DNA from: an uncultured Bacteroidota bacterium
GTDB lineage: Bacteria > Bacteroidota > Bacteroidia > Chitinophagales > Chitinophagaceae
DNA: 64,000 nucleotides
Reading direction: 5' to 3'
Assembly (NCBI GenBank): GCA_903887415.1
Contig: CAISPO010000003.1
Span: 1 to 64,000 of the forward strand
This document shows positions 42,824-50,263 of the stretch, piece by piece. The notes under the pieces are model-generated. The model was given only the letters and a program-made list of their open reading frames with translations, made no database searches and was not told the DNA's origin. How positions within the stretch are numbered: position 1 is the stretch's first letter; each line of letters opens with the position of its first letter. The translations under genes were made by a program, and so were the position numbers.

Positions 42824-43594
42824 ATGAGATTCACAGACACCCACACCCACTTATACGACGAACGGCTGATGGCCGATGACGGGCAGATACAACGTGCAAT
42901 TGATGCCGGCGTAACCAAAATGTATATGCCGAATTGCGACCGCAACACCATTGAAAACATGCTGCTGTTGGCCGATAAGTGGCCTGTCAACTGCCTGCCT
43001 ATGATGGGCCTGCACCCGTGCTACGTAAAAGAAAATTATAAAGAAGAGTTGGCCATAGCTGCGGAATGGCTCCAGAAAACAAAGTTCTATGCTGTGGGAG
43101 AAATAGGCCTCGACTATTACTGGGACATGGCCTTCAAAGCGCAGCAAATAGAAGCATTTGAAACACAGATAGACTGGGCGCTGCAATACGGCCTGCCCAT
43201 AGTGATCCACAGCAGGGAGTCAACCCAGGACTGTATAGACATAGTTCGTAAAAAGCAGACCGGAAAGCTGAAAGGTATTTTTCATTGCTTCAGCGGAACA
43301 CTCGATGAAGCTAACCAGGTCATAGGCCTTGGCCTCTACCTGGGTATAGGCGGCGTAGTGACCTACAAAAATGGCACACTCGCTGAAGTTGTAAAAGAAA
43401 TATCACTCGATCACATTGTTTTAGAAACAGACGCCCCCTACCTTGCCCCTGTGCCTTACCGCGGCAAGCAGAAGAATGAAAGCAGTTTCATACCCGTTAT
43501 TGCAGAGAAGATCGCAGAGTTAAAAAATTGTTCCGTATCGGAAGTTGCAGCAATTACTACTGCCAATGCGGAGAATATATTCCCAGTGCATTAA
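42824..43594 (+). CDS. tatD: TatD-family deoxyribonuclease
   Basis: Metal-dependent hydrolase of 256 residues with TIM-barrel motifs: FTDTHTHLYDE (metal His-x-His), GLHPCYVKEN, AVGEIGLDYYWD (Glu), VIHSRES, FHCFSGTLDEA and LETDAPYLAPVPYRGKQ (Asp). All metal ligands are in place. Members cut DNA in a metal-dependent manner and may serve DNA repair or turnover. The ATG at 42824 fits the family start; the longer frame upstream runs through repeats and is not coding. Confidence 0.93.
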   Translation: MRFTDTHTHLYDERLMADDGQIQRAIDAGVTKMYMPNCDRNTIENMLLLADKWPVNCLPMMGLHPCYVKENYKEELAIAAEWLQKTKFYAVGEIGLDYYWDMAFKAQQIEAFETQIDWALQYGLPIVIHSRESTQDCIDIVRKKQTGKLKGIFHCFSGTLDEANQVIGLGLYLGIGGVVTYKNGTLAEVVKEISLDHIVLETDAPYLAPVPYRGKQKNESSFIPVIAEKIAELKNCSVSEVAAITTANAENIFPVH

Positions 43595-43615
43595 TGACTC
43601 GGCAGAATCACCTGT

Positions 43616-44929
43616 TTATGCCTGCAGTTTCATCAATTCATCATTCAAATACTGAAAGCCGGGCCGGGACGATACATCGTGTGCTGTAGCCGCATCCCTA
43701 AGCATTTCAAGTTTTACTAAGGATGGGTGTTCGCCTGTCTCGTTACACAAAGAAAGCAGGTCATCAAGCATATGGCCAAATGCGCTTACTTCAATGCGCT
43801 CTAATGCAAATGCAGCCTCCGGATCTGTCTTATCATAAAAAGAAGCAGCGCCAAAATCCCCAAACAAGGTATTGCCCTCATTATCTACCAGCGTATTGTG
43901 CGCGTACAGGTCGCCGTGCATAATACCTTTGCTATGCAGTTGGCTGGCTATAGAAGCAATGGTGCCGGCAATTTTCAGCACTTGCCCCATTGAAATACTC
44001 ACGTCTTCAGCAAAAACATCCCGGGTACAGCTATCAAAACTTGGCGGCATACCGAGGTTATAAAAGCGCTCGGCGATCAACTCCATAACTAAGCCCTTTT
44101 TACCTTCCGGATGATCGGCGATCCGCCCTATGAGCTGCACGAGCCCAGGGTGGGCGCCCGCAGCAATGAAAGTATTCATTTCGCATTCGGGAAGCCCATC
44201 GCTGGTTACAGCACCTTTAAAAACCTTCACAGCCACATCCTTTTCTCCAGCTTCACTGCGTTTCACTCCTTTATAAATAACACCTGAAGCCCCTTCGCCA
44301 AGCACATGATGTGTATCCAGCTCCTGCCAACCGACAAAGGGCAGAGATGCAATGTCAGTGGTGATGGTGATGCTAAACAAGTTGCCCGAAAACGCCAGCC
44401 ACGAGAGCTTTGGCATCAACAATAACCATTTGGGTAATTCCGTCAACCGGTTTGCAGAGATACGCAAAAGAGACAGGTTGCGGCAATAGCTCAGTTCTTT
44501 TGGCAGTTCGCTCAGCTTATTACCGGCCAGCATCAGCTTTTGCATCCGGTCGCAATGGCCTATCTCCTTCGGCAATGCGGTAATACAATTATCGGTAAGT
44601 ATAAGCCACCGTATATGAGGGTTAAGAGCGCGTGCAGGTACAGTCTCTATCTTGTTAGCTTTAAAACCAACAATATCCAACAATGGGCAATCACCCAACA
44701 CCTCCGGCAAAACCGTAAAAAGGTTCTCCGAACAAAAGAAGATTCGTAATTTCTTCAGCCTGCCAAAATCCGCAGGCAGTTCTTTCAGTTTATTGCGCGA
44801 AAGCTCAAGCACCTCCAGCGTATCTGCTAGCTCAAATATCTCTTCCGGAAAATGAGAAAGCTCTTCGGATAGCTTTAATGATACCGTCCCCTTGAGTGCT
44901 CCGTTCCGCAATTGTACCAGGGTCTGCAT
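43616..44929 (-). CDS. Leucine-rich repeat protein kinase (eukaryote-like)
   Basis: The 437-residue protein has about seven leucine-rich repeats (~35-195; LEVLELSRNKLKELPADFGRL, MQKLMLAGNKLSELPKELSYC, LSLLRISANRLTELPKWLLL), all of the bacterial LPxx type, followed by a protein kinase domain (~200-420). Kinase motifs are GEGASGVIY (glycine loop), VAVKVF (Lys235), HGDLYAHN (Asp340, Asn345) and GDFG (Asp358). The HRD arginine is Gly, and the activation segment is short, with no APE. Catalytic residues are complete. No signal peptide or membrane segment, so cytoplasmic. Substrate unknown. Confidence 0.88.
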   Translation of the reverse strand: MQTLVQLRNGALKGTVSLKLSEELSHFPEEIFELADTLEVLELSRNKLKELPADFGRLKKLRIFFCSENLFTVLPEVLGDCPLLDIVGFKANKIETVPARALNPHIRWLILTDNCITALPKEIGHCDRMQKLMLAGNKLSELPKELSYCRNLSLLRISANRLTELPKWLLLMPKLSWLAFSGNLFSITITTDIASLPFVGWQELDTHHVLGEGASGVIYKGVKRSEAGEKDVAVKVFKGAVTSDGLPECEMNTFIAAGAHPGLVQLIGRIADHPEGKKGLVMELIAERFYNLGMPPSFDSCTRDVFAEDVSISMGQVLKIAGTIASIASQLHSKGIMHGDLYAHNTLVDNEGNTLFGDFGAASFYDKTDPEAAFALERIEVSAFGHMLDDLLSLCNETGEHPSLVKLEMLRDAATAHDVSSRPGFQYLNDELMKLQA

Positions 44930-45024
44930 AAATTGCAGCGAATATAGGGGATATGCCGGAAGTTAGAAGCAAAGGGTGCAATTCAAATCTTCGCGTAGAA
45001 GCAATACTAATACTTATTGAAAAA

Positions 45025-45041
45025 GAAGCCCAAAGGGCTTC
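45025..45041 (-). terminator. Terminator GAAGCCC-AAA-GGGCTTC
   Basis: A 7-bp stem with a 3-base loop. The minus strand is followed by TTTTT, so it likely ends the STM3941-like gene upstream. The hairpin lies before the kinase gene start. Confidence 0.6.
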
Positions 45042-45192
45042 AATATGAATAATCGCCTGTGAAACCGGCGGTAAAATGAGCAAAAGCACCTACCCCAACG
45101 GGGTTGAATCTCATATTCAGTGCGACAATTTGAAATGCGCCCGAAGCAAAGGTGGAAATTCATCGTTTTCAACGGAAAGAAAGGAGCATTCA

Positions 45193-45726
45193 TTAACCTT
45201 CAGAAGGCCAGGTTTCCGGCTTTGGGCGGCTAAACATTATTTCGCCCGGGTTAGGGCTGTATTCGCCGCAAAACGCCTTAAGCGTATCAAAAATAGCCTG
45301 ACCGCGGGCATAGTTAAAAGGCGAAATATTGATAGGCGCTACACCGGCATTTGTGTCCTCATTACCACTGATCGCATTCTTGCCTTTTAGGTATATGTAT
45401 ATCTGATCTCCCTGCCTCGGAATGAAGTCCATTTTTACTTTCTCAATATTATCCCATGAAATAACAATGCCTTCGCTTTCCACATACAGGCCTTTTTCGT
45501 CCATTAGAAGTGCCGGCGTTCTCTTAATAGCCAAACTGACACTTCCTTTGAAAACACGAAAACTGAGATAAATGAATATTGGCAGCAATACTCCCGCAAA
45601 TACCCTTTTGCCAACTACTAAATCTGAAGAAAGAAGTCCCCATAATGATATGCCAGCCATGAGCAGGACGGCAACAAAATAAAATATACCCACACTTTTA
45701 GAATAGTAAAATGTTCTTGGTTCCAT
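45193..45726 (-). CDS. STM3941-like membrane protein
   Basis: The 177-residue protein has two membrane helices (~13-30 and ~40-58) followed by a soluble PH-like beta domain (LLMDEKGLYVESEGIVISWDNIEKVKM, QIYIYLKG). This layout matches the STM3941 family. Function is unknown. It lies between tRNA-Ser and the kinase gene on the same strand, with a 263-base gap to the kinase gene that includes a terminator, so it is not in the same transcript. Confidence 0.75.
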   Translation of the reverse strand: MEPRTFYYSKSVGIFYFVAVLLMAGISLWGLLSSDLVVGKRVFAGVLLPIFIYLSFRVFKGSVSLAIKRTPALLMDEKGLYVESEGIVISWDNIEKVKMDFIPRQGDQIYIYLKGKNAISGNEDTNAGVAPINISPFNYARGQAIFDTLKAFCGEYSPNPGEIMFSRPKPETWPSEG

Positions 45727-45790
45727 AAATAAAACTTGTTAGATGAACACAACTGCCAGTAAAAATGATGCTTTTTCGTAAAAACAAAAA

Positions 45791-45811
45791 ATGCAAGCGT
45801 AGCGCTTGCAT
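45791..45811 (-). terminator. Terminator downstream of tRNA-Ser
   Basis: ATGCAAGCG and CGCTTGCAT form a 9-bp stem with loop TAG; the minus strand continues with TTTTTT. It is 8 bases after the tRNA 3' end. Confidence 0.85.
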
Positions 45812-45818
45812 TTTTATG

Positions 45819-45907
45819 CGGAGAGACAGGGATTCGAACCCTGGATACCCTTTGACAGATATACACACTTTCCAGGCGTGCCTCTTCAACCACTCGAGCA
45901 TCTCTCC
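45819..45907 (-). tRNA. tRNA-Ser (anticodon GGA)
   Basis: An 89-base class II tRNA on the minus strand. The acceptor arms are GGAGAGA and TCTCTCC with discriminator G; the D-arm has TGCTCGAGTGGTTGAAGAGG; the anticodon loop CTGGAAA carries GGA, reading UCC and UCU serine codons; the long variable arm (GTATATCTGTCAAAGGGTAT) is serine-type; the T-arm has GGTTCGAATCC. CCA is not encoded. A terminator follows at once. A truncated copy of its 5' part lies 70 bases upstream. Confidence 0.95.
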
Positions 45908-45977
45908 GGAAGGCTGCACAGGTAATCATTCTATTTGTTCAGGAAAATCTTTTTCGACTTCGTATTATCGGCAGGTA

Positions 45978-46043
45978 AGGAGAACTCCTTAGAGATATAC
46001 GTACTTTCCAGGCGTAGCTCTTCAACCACTCGAGCATCGTACC
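45978..46043 (-). pseudogene. Truncated tRNA-Ser(GGA) copy
   Basis: From 46043 the minus strand reads GGTACGATGCTCGAGTGG and continues through the D-arm and the anticodon loop CTGGAAA to TATATC, closely matching the tRNA-Ser downstream. After the variable arm (AAGGAGTTCTCCTT) it has no T-arm or 3' acceptor strand complementary to GGTACGA. It therefore cannot fold as a full tRNA. It is probably a remnant of a tandem duplication. Confidence 0.75.
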
Positions 46044-46110
46044 GAAAGGGTAGCAAACGTAATTATTCTATTCGGTAACGTAATTTTTTTTAGTTGCGTT
46101 TATGGAGTAA

Positions 46111-46561
46111 TTACTTTGATTTTGCTAACTTTTTTTCACTCGTAGTGTCAAACCCATACCGCATTGCCTCCTCAAGTACAGATATGTTGACATCTTTTAG
46201 CGTTTTGAACTTAATGCAATACCCGGTCACACTTGCTTTGCCCAGTTGTTTTCCATAGGTTTGGGCCAGGTAAGTCTTATCATTAAGACCCATTATATAA
46301 ACAGATATTCCGGTTGTGTTTGCGCTCATACCAACCTGATAAAAATCCCGGGTTGTTCCGTTGGCATACTTTATTGTGTAAGACCCATACCCTATGTTAG
46401 GGTTACTTATAATTTTACCGGTGTCATCTTTGCCATCCAGGAACCATAGCTTACATTCCGGTAACACCTGAAGTATGAGCAGATGCAACGCCTGCATGTC
46501 GCTACGTTTTTGGTTCAGGGTGACTGGCAATATACGCCTTGATTTGAGCTTGCACCTTCAT
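46111..46561 (-). pseudogene. DUF1801-type protein, broken by a one-base frameshift
   Basis: The minus strand has ATG at 46561 with MKVQAQIKAYIASHPEP, the normal start of DUF1801 (YdhG-like) proteins, but the frame meets TAG after the run of five A (46507-46511). With four A's the frame would continue into RSDMQALHLLILQVLPECKLWFLDG, the conserved body, which is intact to the end (SVTGYCIKFKTLKDVNISVLEEAMRYG). The single extra A splits the gene. It may be a real pseudogene, a slippage site or a sequencing error in a homopolymer. A TTG at 46530 could start the second part alone. DUF1801 proteins have unknown biochemical function. Confidence 0.75.
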
Positions 46562-46619
46562 ATAAATATAAAATTACGCCTTGCAACCATATCGCGCAAG
46601 TCGGGATATTGCAAAATTT

Positions 46620-48056
46620 TCACCCTTCCATTTTCGGTAGCGTAAAATAAAATGTAGCACCCTCACCTACTTTTGCTTCTGCCCATATTCTGCCGCCATG
46701 GCGGGTAATGATACGCTGCACTATTGCGAGCCCAATGCCCGTGCCTTCAAACTCACTGCCACTGTGCAACCGCTGGAAAACGCCAAATAGCTTATCCACA
46801 TACTTCATATCAAAACCTGCGCCGTTATCCTTTACATACCAGGTTGTTTCGCCCGCTGCATTTGTGGCACCTACTTCCACTTCCGGGAATTCTTTTTTAT
46901 CGGAGTATTTAATAGCATTGGACAGCAGGTTTACCCATACCTGTCTTATCAGGGACCTGTCGGCATAAGTAGGGGGCATACCTCCGATCCTGATACTGGC
47001 CCTGTATGGAGTTGTTTGTTTTATCTCGTTCAATATTTGCTCTACAAGTTCTTTTGTATTCACCTCCGTCCGCTGCACCTCTTTTTTTCCTAGTTTCGAG
47101 AAAGCGAGAAGATCGTCAATGAGCGTTCCCATTCTCAGGGCATTGTAATTAATTTTAAACAAAAGCCTCCTTGCATCTTCGTCTAAAATGGCCGTATAGT
47201 CTTCTTCAAATATCTTTGAGTACGCACTTAATGCCCGCAGCGGAGCCCGGAGATCATGCGAAACAGAATAAGAAAATGACTCCAGTTCCTTATTGGTATT
47301 TTCAAGCTCCGCAATATTATTCTGGAGGTTTTTATTCAGCTGGCCTATCTGCTCATCCGCTATCTTCTGCTGGGTAATATCACGTTCCGTTATGGCTATA
47401 GACTTCTGGTCGCTGCCGTAATCTGTTATTACCGCGGCCGACAGGAGTACGTCAACAAGCCTGCCATGTTTCGTTATTCGCTTTGTTTCAAACAGTTCTA
47501 TTTTTTCCCCTTGCAGTATCTTCTGTACTATCTCCTCTATTTCTACCTGCATATGGTGAGGGATTATGTTCCATATCTTCATCTTCAGCGCTTCGTGCCC
47601 CGTATAGCCATATATTTTCTCGGCGCCTTCATTCCACGAAATGATCTGGCCTTCATTGTTGTGTATGTAAATAGCGTCGTTAGATTGTTTCACTACGGTG
47701 GCCAGGTAATTCCTGATCCGCTCCACTTCCTTTATTTCGGTAATATCCCGGGCATTCACAAACCACTTCCTGTTTTTCACTACCACCTTCCATTCCAGCC
47801 ATTTTATGCTCCGGTTCTTGCAGTATATGCGGGTATCAAACGAAAGGCGTTCTTTCGGCTGCTTTGCCATATCCACAAACCGGACCCTGTCCTCACTGCC
47901 AAGAAAAAAAGTAACCGAGACGCCCTTCGTCTCTTCGGATGAATAACCGAGTATCGAATGAAAGGCCTCGTTGATCTCTTCTATTTTAAATGTTGCCGCA
48001 TCTATGATACCAATTATATCCGCTGAATTATTGATGAGCAGCTCACTTTTTTGCAA
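46620..48056 (-). CDS. PAS-domain sensor histidine kinase
   Basis: The 478-residue protein has two PAS domains (~3-115 and ~130-240; NNSADIIGIIDAATFKIEEINEAF, IISWNEGAEKIYGYTGHEALKMKIWN), a short coiled coil and a HisKA/HATPase pair with YSVSHDLRAPLRAL (phosphorylated His ~267), N-box LLSNAIKYS and G-boxes DNGAGFDMKYVDKLFGVF and GTGIGLAIVQRI. No membrane segment. The start TTG at 48056 is weak and the frame is open upstream into the 3' end of the response regulator gene without ATG, so translational coupling is likely. It is the last gene of the signalling operon. Confidence 0.92.
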   Translation of the reverse strand: MQKSELLINNSADIIGIIDAATFKIEEINEAFHSILGYSSEETKGVSVTFFLGSEDRVRFVDMAKQPKERLSFDTRIYCKNRSIKWLEWKVVVKNRKWFVNARDITEIKEVERIRNYLATVVKQSNDAIYIHNNEGQIISWNEGAEKIYGYTGHEALKMKIWNIIPHHMQVEIEEIVQKILQGEKIELFETKRITKHGRLVDVLLSAAVITDYGSDQKSIAITERDITQQKIADEQIGQLNKNLQNNIAELENTNKELESFSYSVSHDLRAPLRALSAYSKIFEEDYTAILDEDARRLLFKINYNALRMGTLIDDLLAFSKLGKKEVQRTEVNTKELVEQILNEIKQTTPYRASIRIGGMPPTYADRSLIRQVWVNLLSNAIKYSDKKEFPEVEVGATNAAGETTWYVKDNGAGFDMKYVDKLFGVFQRLHSGSEFEGTGIGLAIVQRIITRHGGRIWAEAKVGEGATFYFTLPKMEG

Positions 48057-48073
48057 TAAGGTATTCTTATCGA

Positions 48074-48475
48074 TCAGTTCTTTTCTCTGGGCTGCATTTT
48101 CAGGTGCACATCTACTTTTGCTTTCACCACCTCCGGATCCAGCGGCTTAAACAAATAGTCTATCGCGCCTTCGTCAAACCCCTTCATCATAAACTTGTGC
48201 TCGGTGCGCTCTGCCGTTGCGAAGATGATCGGTATCTCTTTCGTTTTTTTATTCGACTGCAGTATCTGGGCCACTTCAAACCCATCCATATCCGGCATTT
48301 GCACATCCAGTATGATCAGGTTTATATTTTTGTTCAAAGCTATTTGCAGCGCGCTTTTGCCATCAGTAGCTTGGAGAATCACCCTGTCTTTACCGGCGAG
48401 CAAATGCTCCAGCGCAAAAAGGTTTGCTTGCTTATCATCAACGATCAGTATAACCGCCTTATTAATTTGTTTCAT
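48074..48475 (-). CDS. Single-domain response regulator (second in operon)
   Basis: The ATG at 48475 gives 133 residues: one receiver domain with VDDK near the N-terminus, phospho-Asp in LIILDVQMPDMDG (~53) and YLFKPLDPE (Lys ~105). No output domain, as in CheY-like receivers. It starts 11 bases after the cheB-like stop and is followed by the PAS kinase, likely its partner kinase. Confidence 0.92.
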   Translation of the reverse strand: MKQINKAVILIVDDKQANLFALEHLLAGKDRVILQATDGKSALQIALNKNINLIILDVQMPDMDGFEVAQILQSNKKTKEIPIIFATAERTEHKFMMKGFDEGAIDYLFKPLDPEVVKAKVDVHLKMQPREKN

Positions 48476-48485
48476 CGCTGACAAG

Positions 48486-49055
48486 TCAACAGTTAAGAAT
48501 ACGGGTTTGTATCTCCTTTAATGTAAGTACCAATGTTGCAGCGCCTTTATCTATTGCAGCCTGCGGCATATACGGATACTCAGCTTCTTCGGGCGATTGG
48601 GCAATAGTTAGCCCTCCGGCTTTCTTTATTGCCAGCAAGCCTGCTGCGCCGTCTTTATTTGCCCCCGTCAATACAATGCCGATAAGCGACTTTCTGTAAG
48701 TCGCTGCCGCAGACTCAAATAACACATCGATAGATGGCCTGCTAAAGGAAACCTGGGGATCGCTGGACAATGAAAAGGTATTATCGCTCTCAATAAGTAA
48801 ATGGTAATCGGGAGGAGCAATGTAAACAATGCCCGCCTCGACTTTTTCCTTTTCTTCTACCTGCCTGATCTGGATTTTGCATTTATTCTGAAGTATTTCT
48901 TCAAGCAGGTTCATCTGGTCACGGTATCTGTGCTGAACAATTATTACCGGCAATGAAAAGCTGGCCGGGAGCGCTCCCAGGATTGTGGTAAGTGCAGACA
49001 GCCCGCCTGCTGATGCCCCGATAACTATGGCTTCATATTTCCCATGTGCAGCCAT
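48486..49055 (-). CDS. CheB-type protein-glutamate methylesterase domain, no receiver
   Basis: The 189-residue protein is a free CheB catalytic domain. The serine hydrolase triad is visible: IGASAGG (Ser15), VIIVQHR (His42) and GANKDGAAGL (Asp ~136). The receiver domain usually fused at the N-terminus is absent, so it needs another input; the operon has separate receivers. CheB removes methyl esters from chemoreceptors. No chemoreceptor is seen here, so substrate may be another protein. It starts 1 base after cheR stop. Confidence 0.9.
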   Translation of the reverse strand: MAAHGKYEAIVIGASAGGLSALTTILGALPASFSLPVIIVQHRYRDQMNLLEEILQNKCKIQIRQVEEKEKVEAGIVYIAPPDYHLLIESDNTFSLSSDPQVSFSRPSIDVLFESAAATYRKSLIGIVLTGANKDGAAGLLAIKKAGGLTIAQSPEEAEYPYMPQAAIDKGAATLVLTLKEIQTRILNC

Positions 49056-49056
49056 A

Positions 49057-49872
49057 TCACTTTGTTTTCATAAATATTTTCTGTTTCCGGTCCACATCTT
49101 CAAAGAATTGCTGCTTATCCGAGAACAAAAGCGATTCTTTATTTCCCATTCCGAAAAAACCAAACGGGCACAGGCTCTCATAAAAAAGATTAATAACATG
49201 GTTTTGCAGCTTCTGATTAAAATAGATCAGCACATTACGGCAAATTATGAGCTGGAACTCATTGAACGATTTATCGACAGCCAGGTTGTGCGGTGCAAAA
49301 ACAATATTTTGCTTAAGCGACTTGTCGAACATCACCGTGTTGTACTTCGCCGTATAGTATTCTGAAAACGGTTGATTACCACCAGCCTTCTGATAATTAG
49401 CTGTGTGCTGTTTCATATTTTCAAGCGGGTACATACCCTCCTTGGCCGTCTGCAGGGATTTCTGATTTATGTCCGTAGCATAGATGAGTGTCCGGTTCAA
49501 TAGCCCCTCCTCTTTAAAAAGGATCGCTATCGAATAGACCTCCTCGCCGGTGGCGCATCCCGCAACCCATATCTTTATGAAGGGATAAGTAGCCAGTCGT
49601 TTTAACACCGTTTCGCGTAGGCTCTTGTAAAATGGCGGGTCCCGGAACATTTCGGTTACGGTAACTGACAATTCCTGGATGAATTCTTCAAATACTTTTT
49701 CATCCTTCAGTATCATCTTCGCAAGCTGGTCAATAGCCTCGATCTTATGGTTGGCCATAAAATTATTGACCCTTCTTTTCACAGATGCTTCCGCATAATC
49801 TGTAAAGTCATAACCATATACGAGCCGTATGGAGTCGAGCAATTCCTTAAACGCTATATTTTCCGTGTCCAT
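49057..49872 (-). CDS. CheR-type protein-glutamate methyltransferase
   Basis: A 271-residue SAM-dependent methyltransferase with an N-terminal CheR helical domain (~1-65) and the Rossmann part: IWVAGCATGEEVYSIAILFKE (~100-120), YATDINQKSLQTAKEGMY (~136-153), and FQLIICRNVLIYFN (~215-228). All CheR signatures are present. It methylates glutamates, which the neighbouring CheB reverses. It lies between two receivers and CheB in the operon and has no TPR tail. Confidence 0.93.
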   Translation of the reverse strand: MDTENIAFKELLDSIRLVYGYDFTDYAEASVKRRVNNFMANHKIEAIDQLAKMILKDEKVFEEFIQELSVTVTEMFRDPPFYKSLRETVLKRLATYPFIKIWVAGCATGEEVYSIAILFKEEGLLNRTLIYATDINQKSLQTAKEGMYPLENMKQHTANYQKAGGNQPFSEYYTAKYNTVMFDKSLKQNIVFAPHNLAVDKSFNEFQLIICRNVLIYFNQKLQNHVINLFYESLCPFGFFGMGNKESLLFSDKQQFFEDVDRKQKIFMKTK

Positions 49873-49873
49873 A

Positions 49874-50254
49874 CTATACGATCCAGCAACTGATTTTTTC
49901 GATGAGCAATTTTATGTCAACCGGCTTGGAAATATAATCCCAGGCGCCGGCAGCGAGGCATCTTTCCTGGTCGCCTTTCATCGCCCTGGCGGTTACGGCT
50001 ATCACCGGAATATCCTTCAATTCATATCGCTGCTTCATGATCTCCAGCGCCTCATAACCGTCCATTACCGGCATCATCATATCCATCAATACAATATCAG
50101 GCTTCGGGGTCTCCTCCATTACCGCAATGGCCTCTGCGCCATTCGTCGCGGTGAGGATTTTCATTTCGAGGGTGTCGAGATAACTGCTGAGGGCAAATAC
50201 ATTGTTTTTTTCATCGTCAACGATCAGCACTATTTTGTTCCTGAGTTTTTCCAT
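49874..50254 (-). CDS. Single-domain response regulator (first in operon)
   Basis: A 126-residue receiver with VDDEKNNVFALSSYL, the phospho-Asp in DIVLMDMMMPVMDG (~57) and DYISKPVDIK (Lys ~111). It is closest in sequence to the third receiver of the hybrid kinase upstream (same MMMPxMDGYEA and KGDxxxCLAAG motifs), so it may be a split-off copy. Gap of 1 base to cheR and 9 bases after the kinase. Confidence 0.92.
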   Translation of the reverse strand: MEKLRNKIVLIVDDEKNNVFALSSYLDTLEMKILTATNGAEAIAVMEETPKPDIVLMDMMMPVMDGYEALEIMKQRYELKDIPVIAVTARAMKGDQERCLAAGAWDYISKPVDIKLLIEKISCWIV

Positions 50255-50263
50255 ATTCCTTTT

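Noticed and set aside
45819-46043. tRNA-adjacent integration site of a mobile element
   Set aside because: The duplicated part is the 5' half of the tRNA rather than the 3' end, and no integrase or element genes are near.
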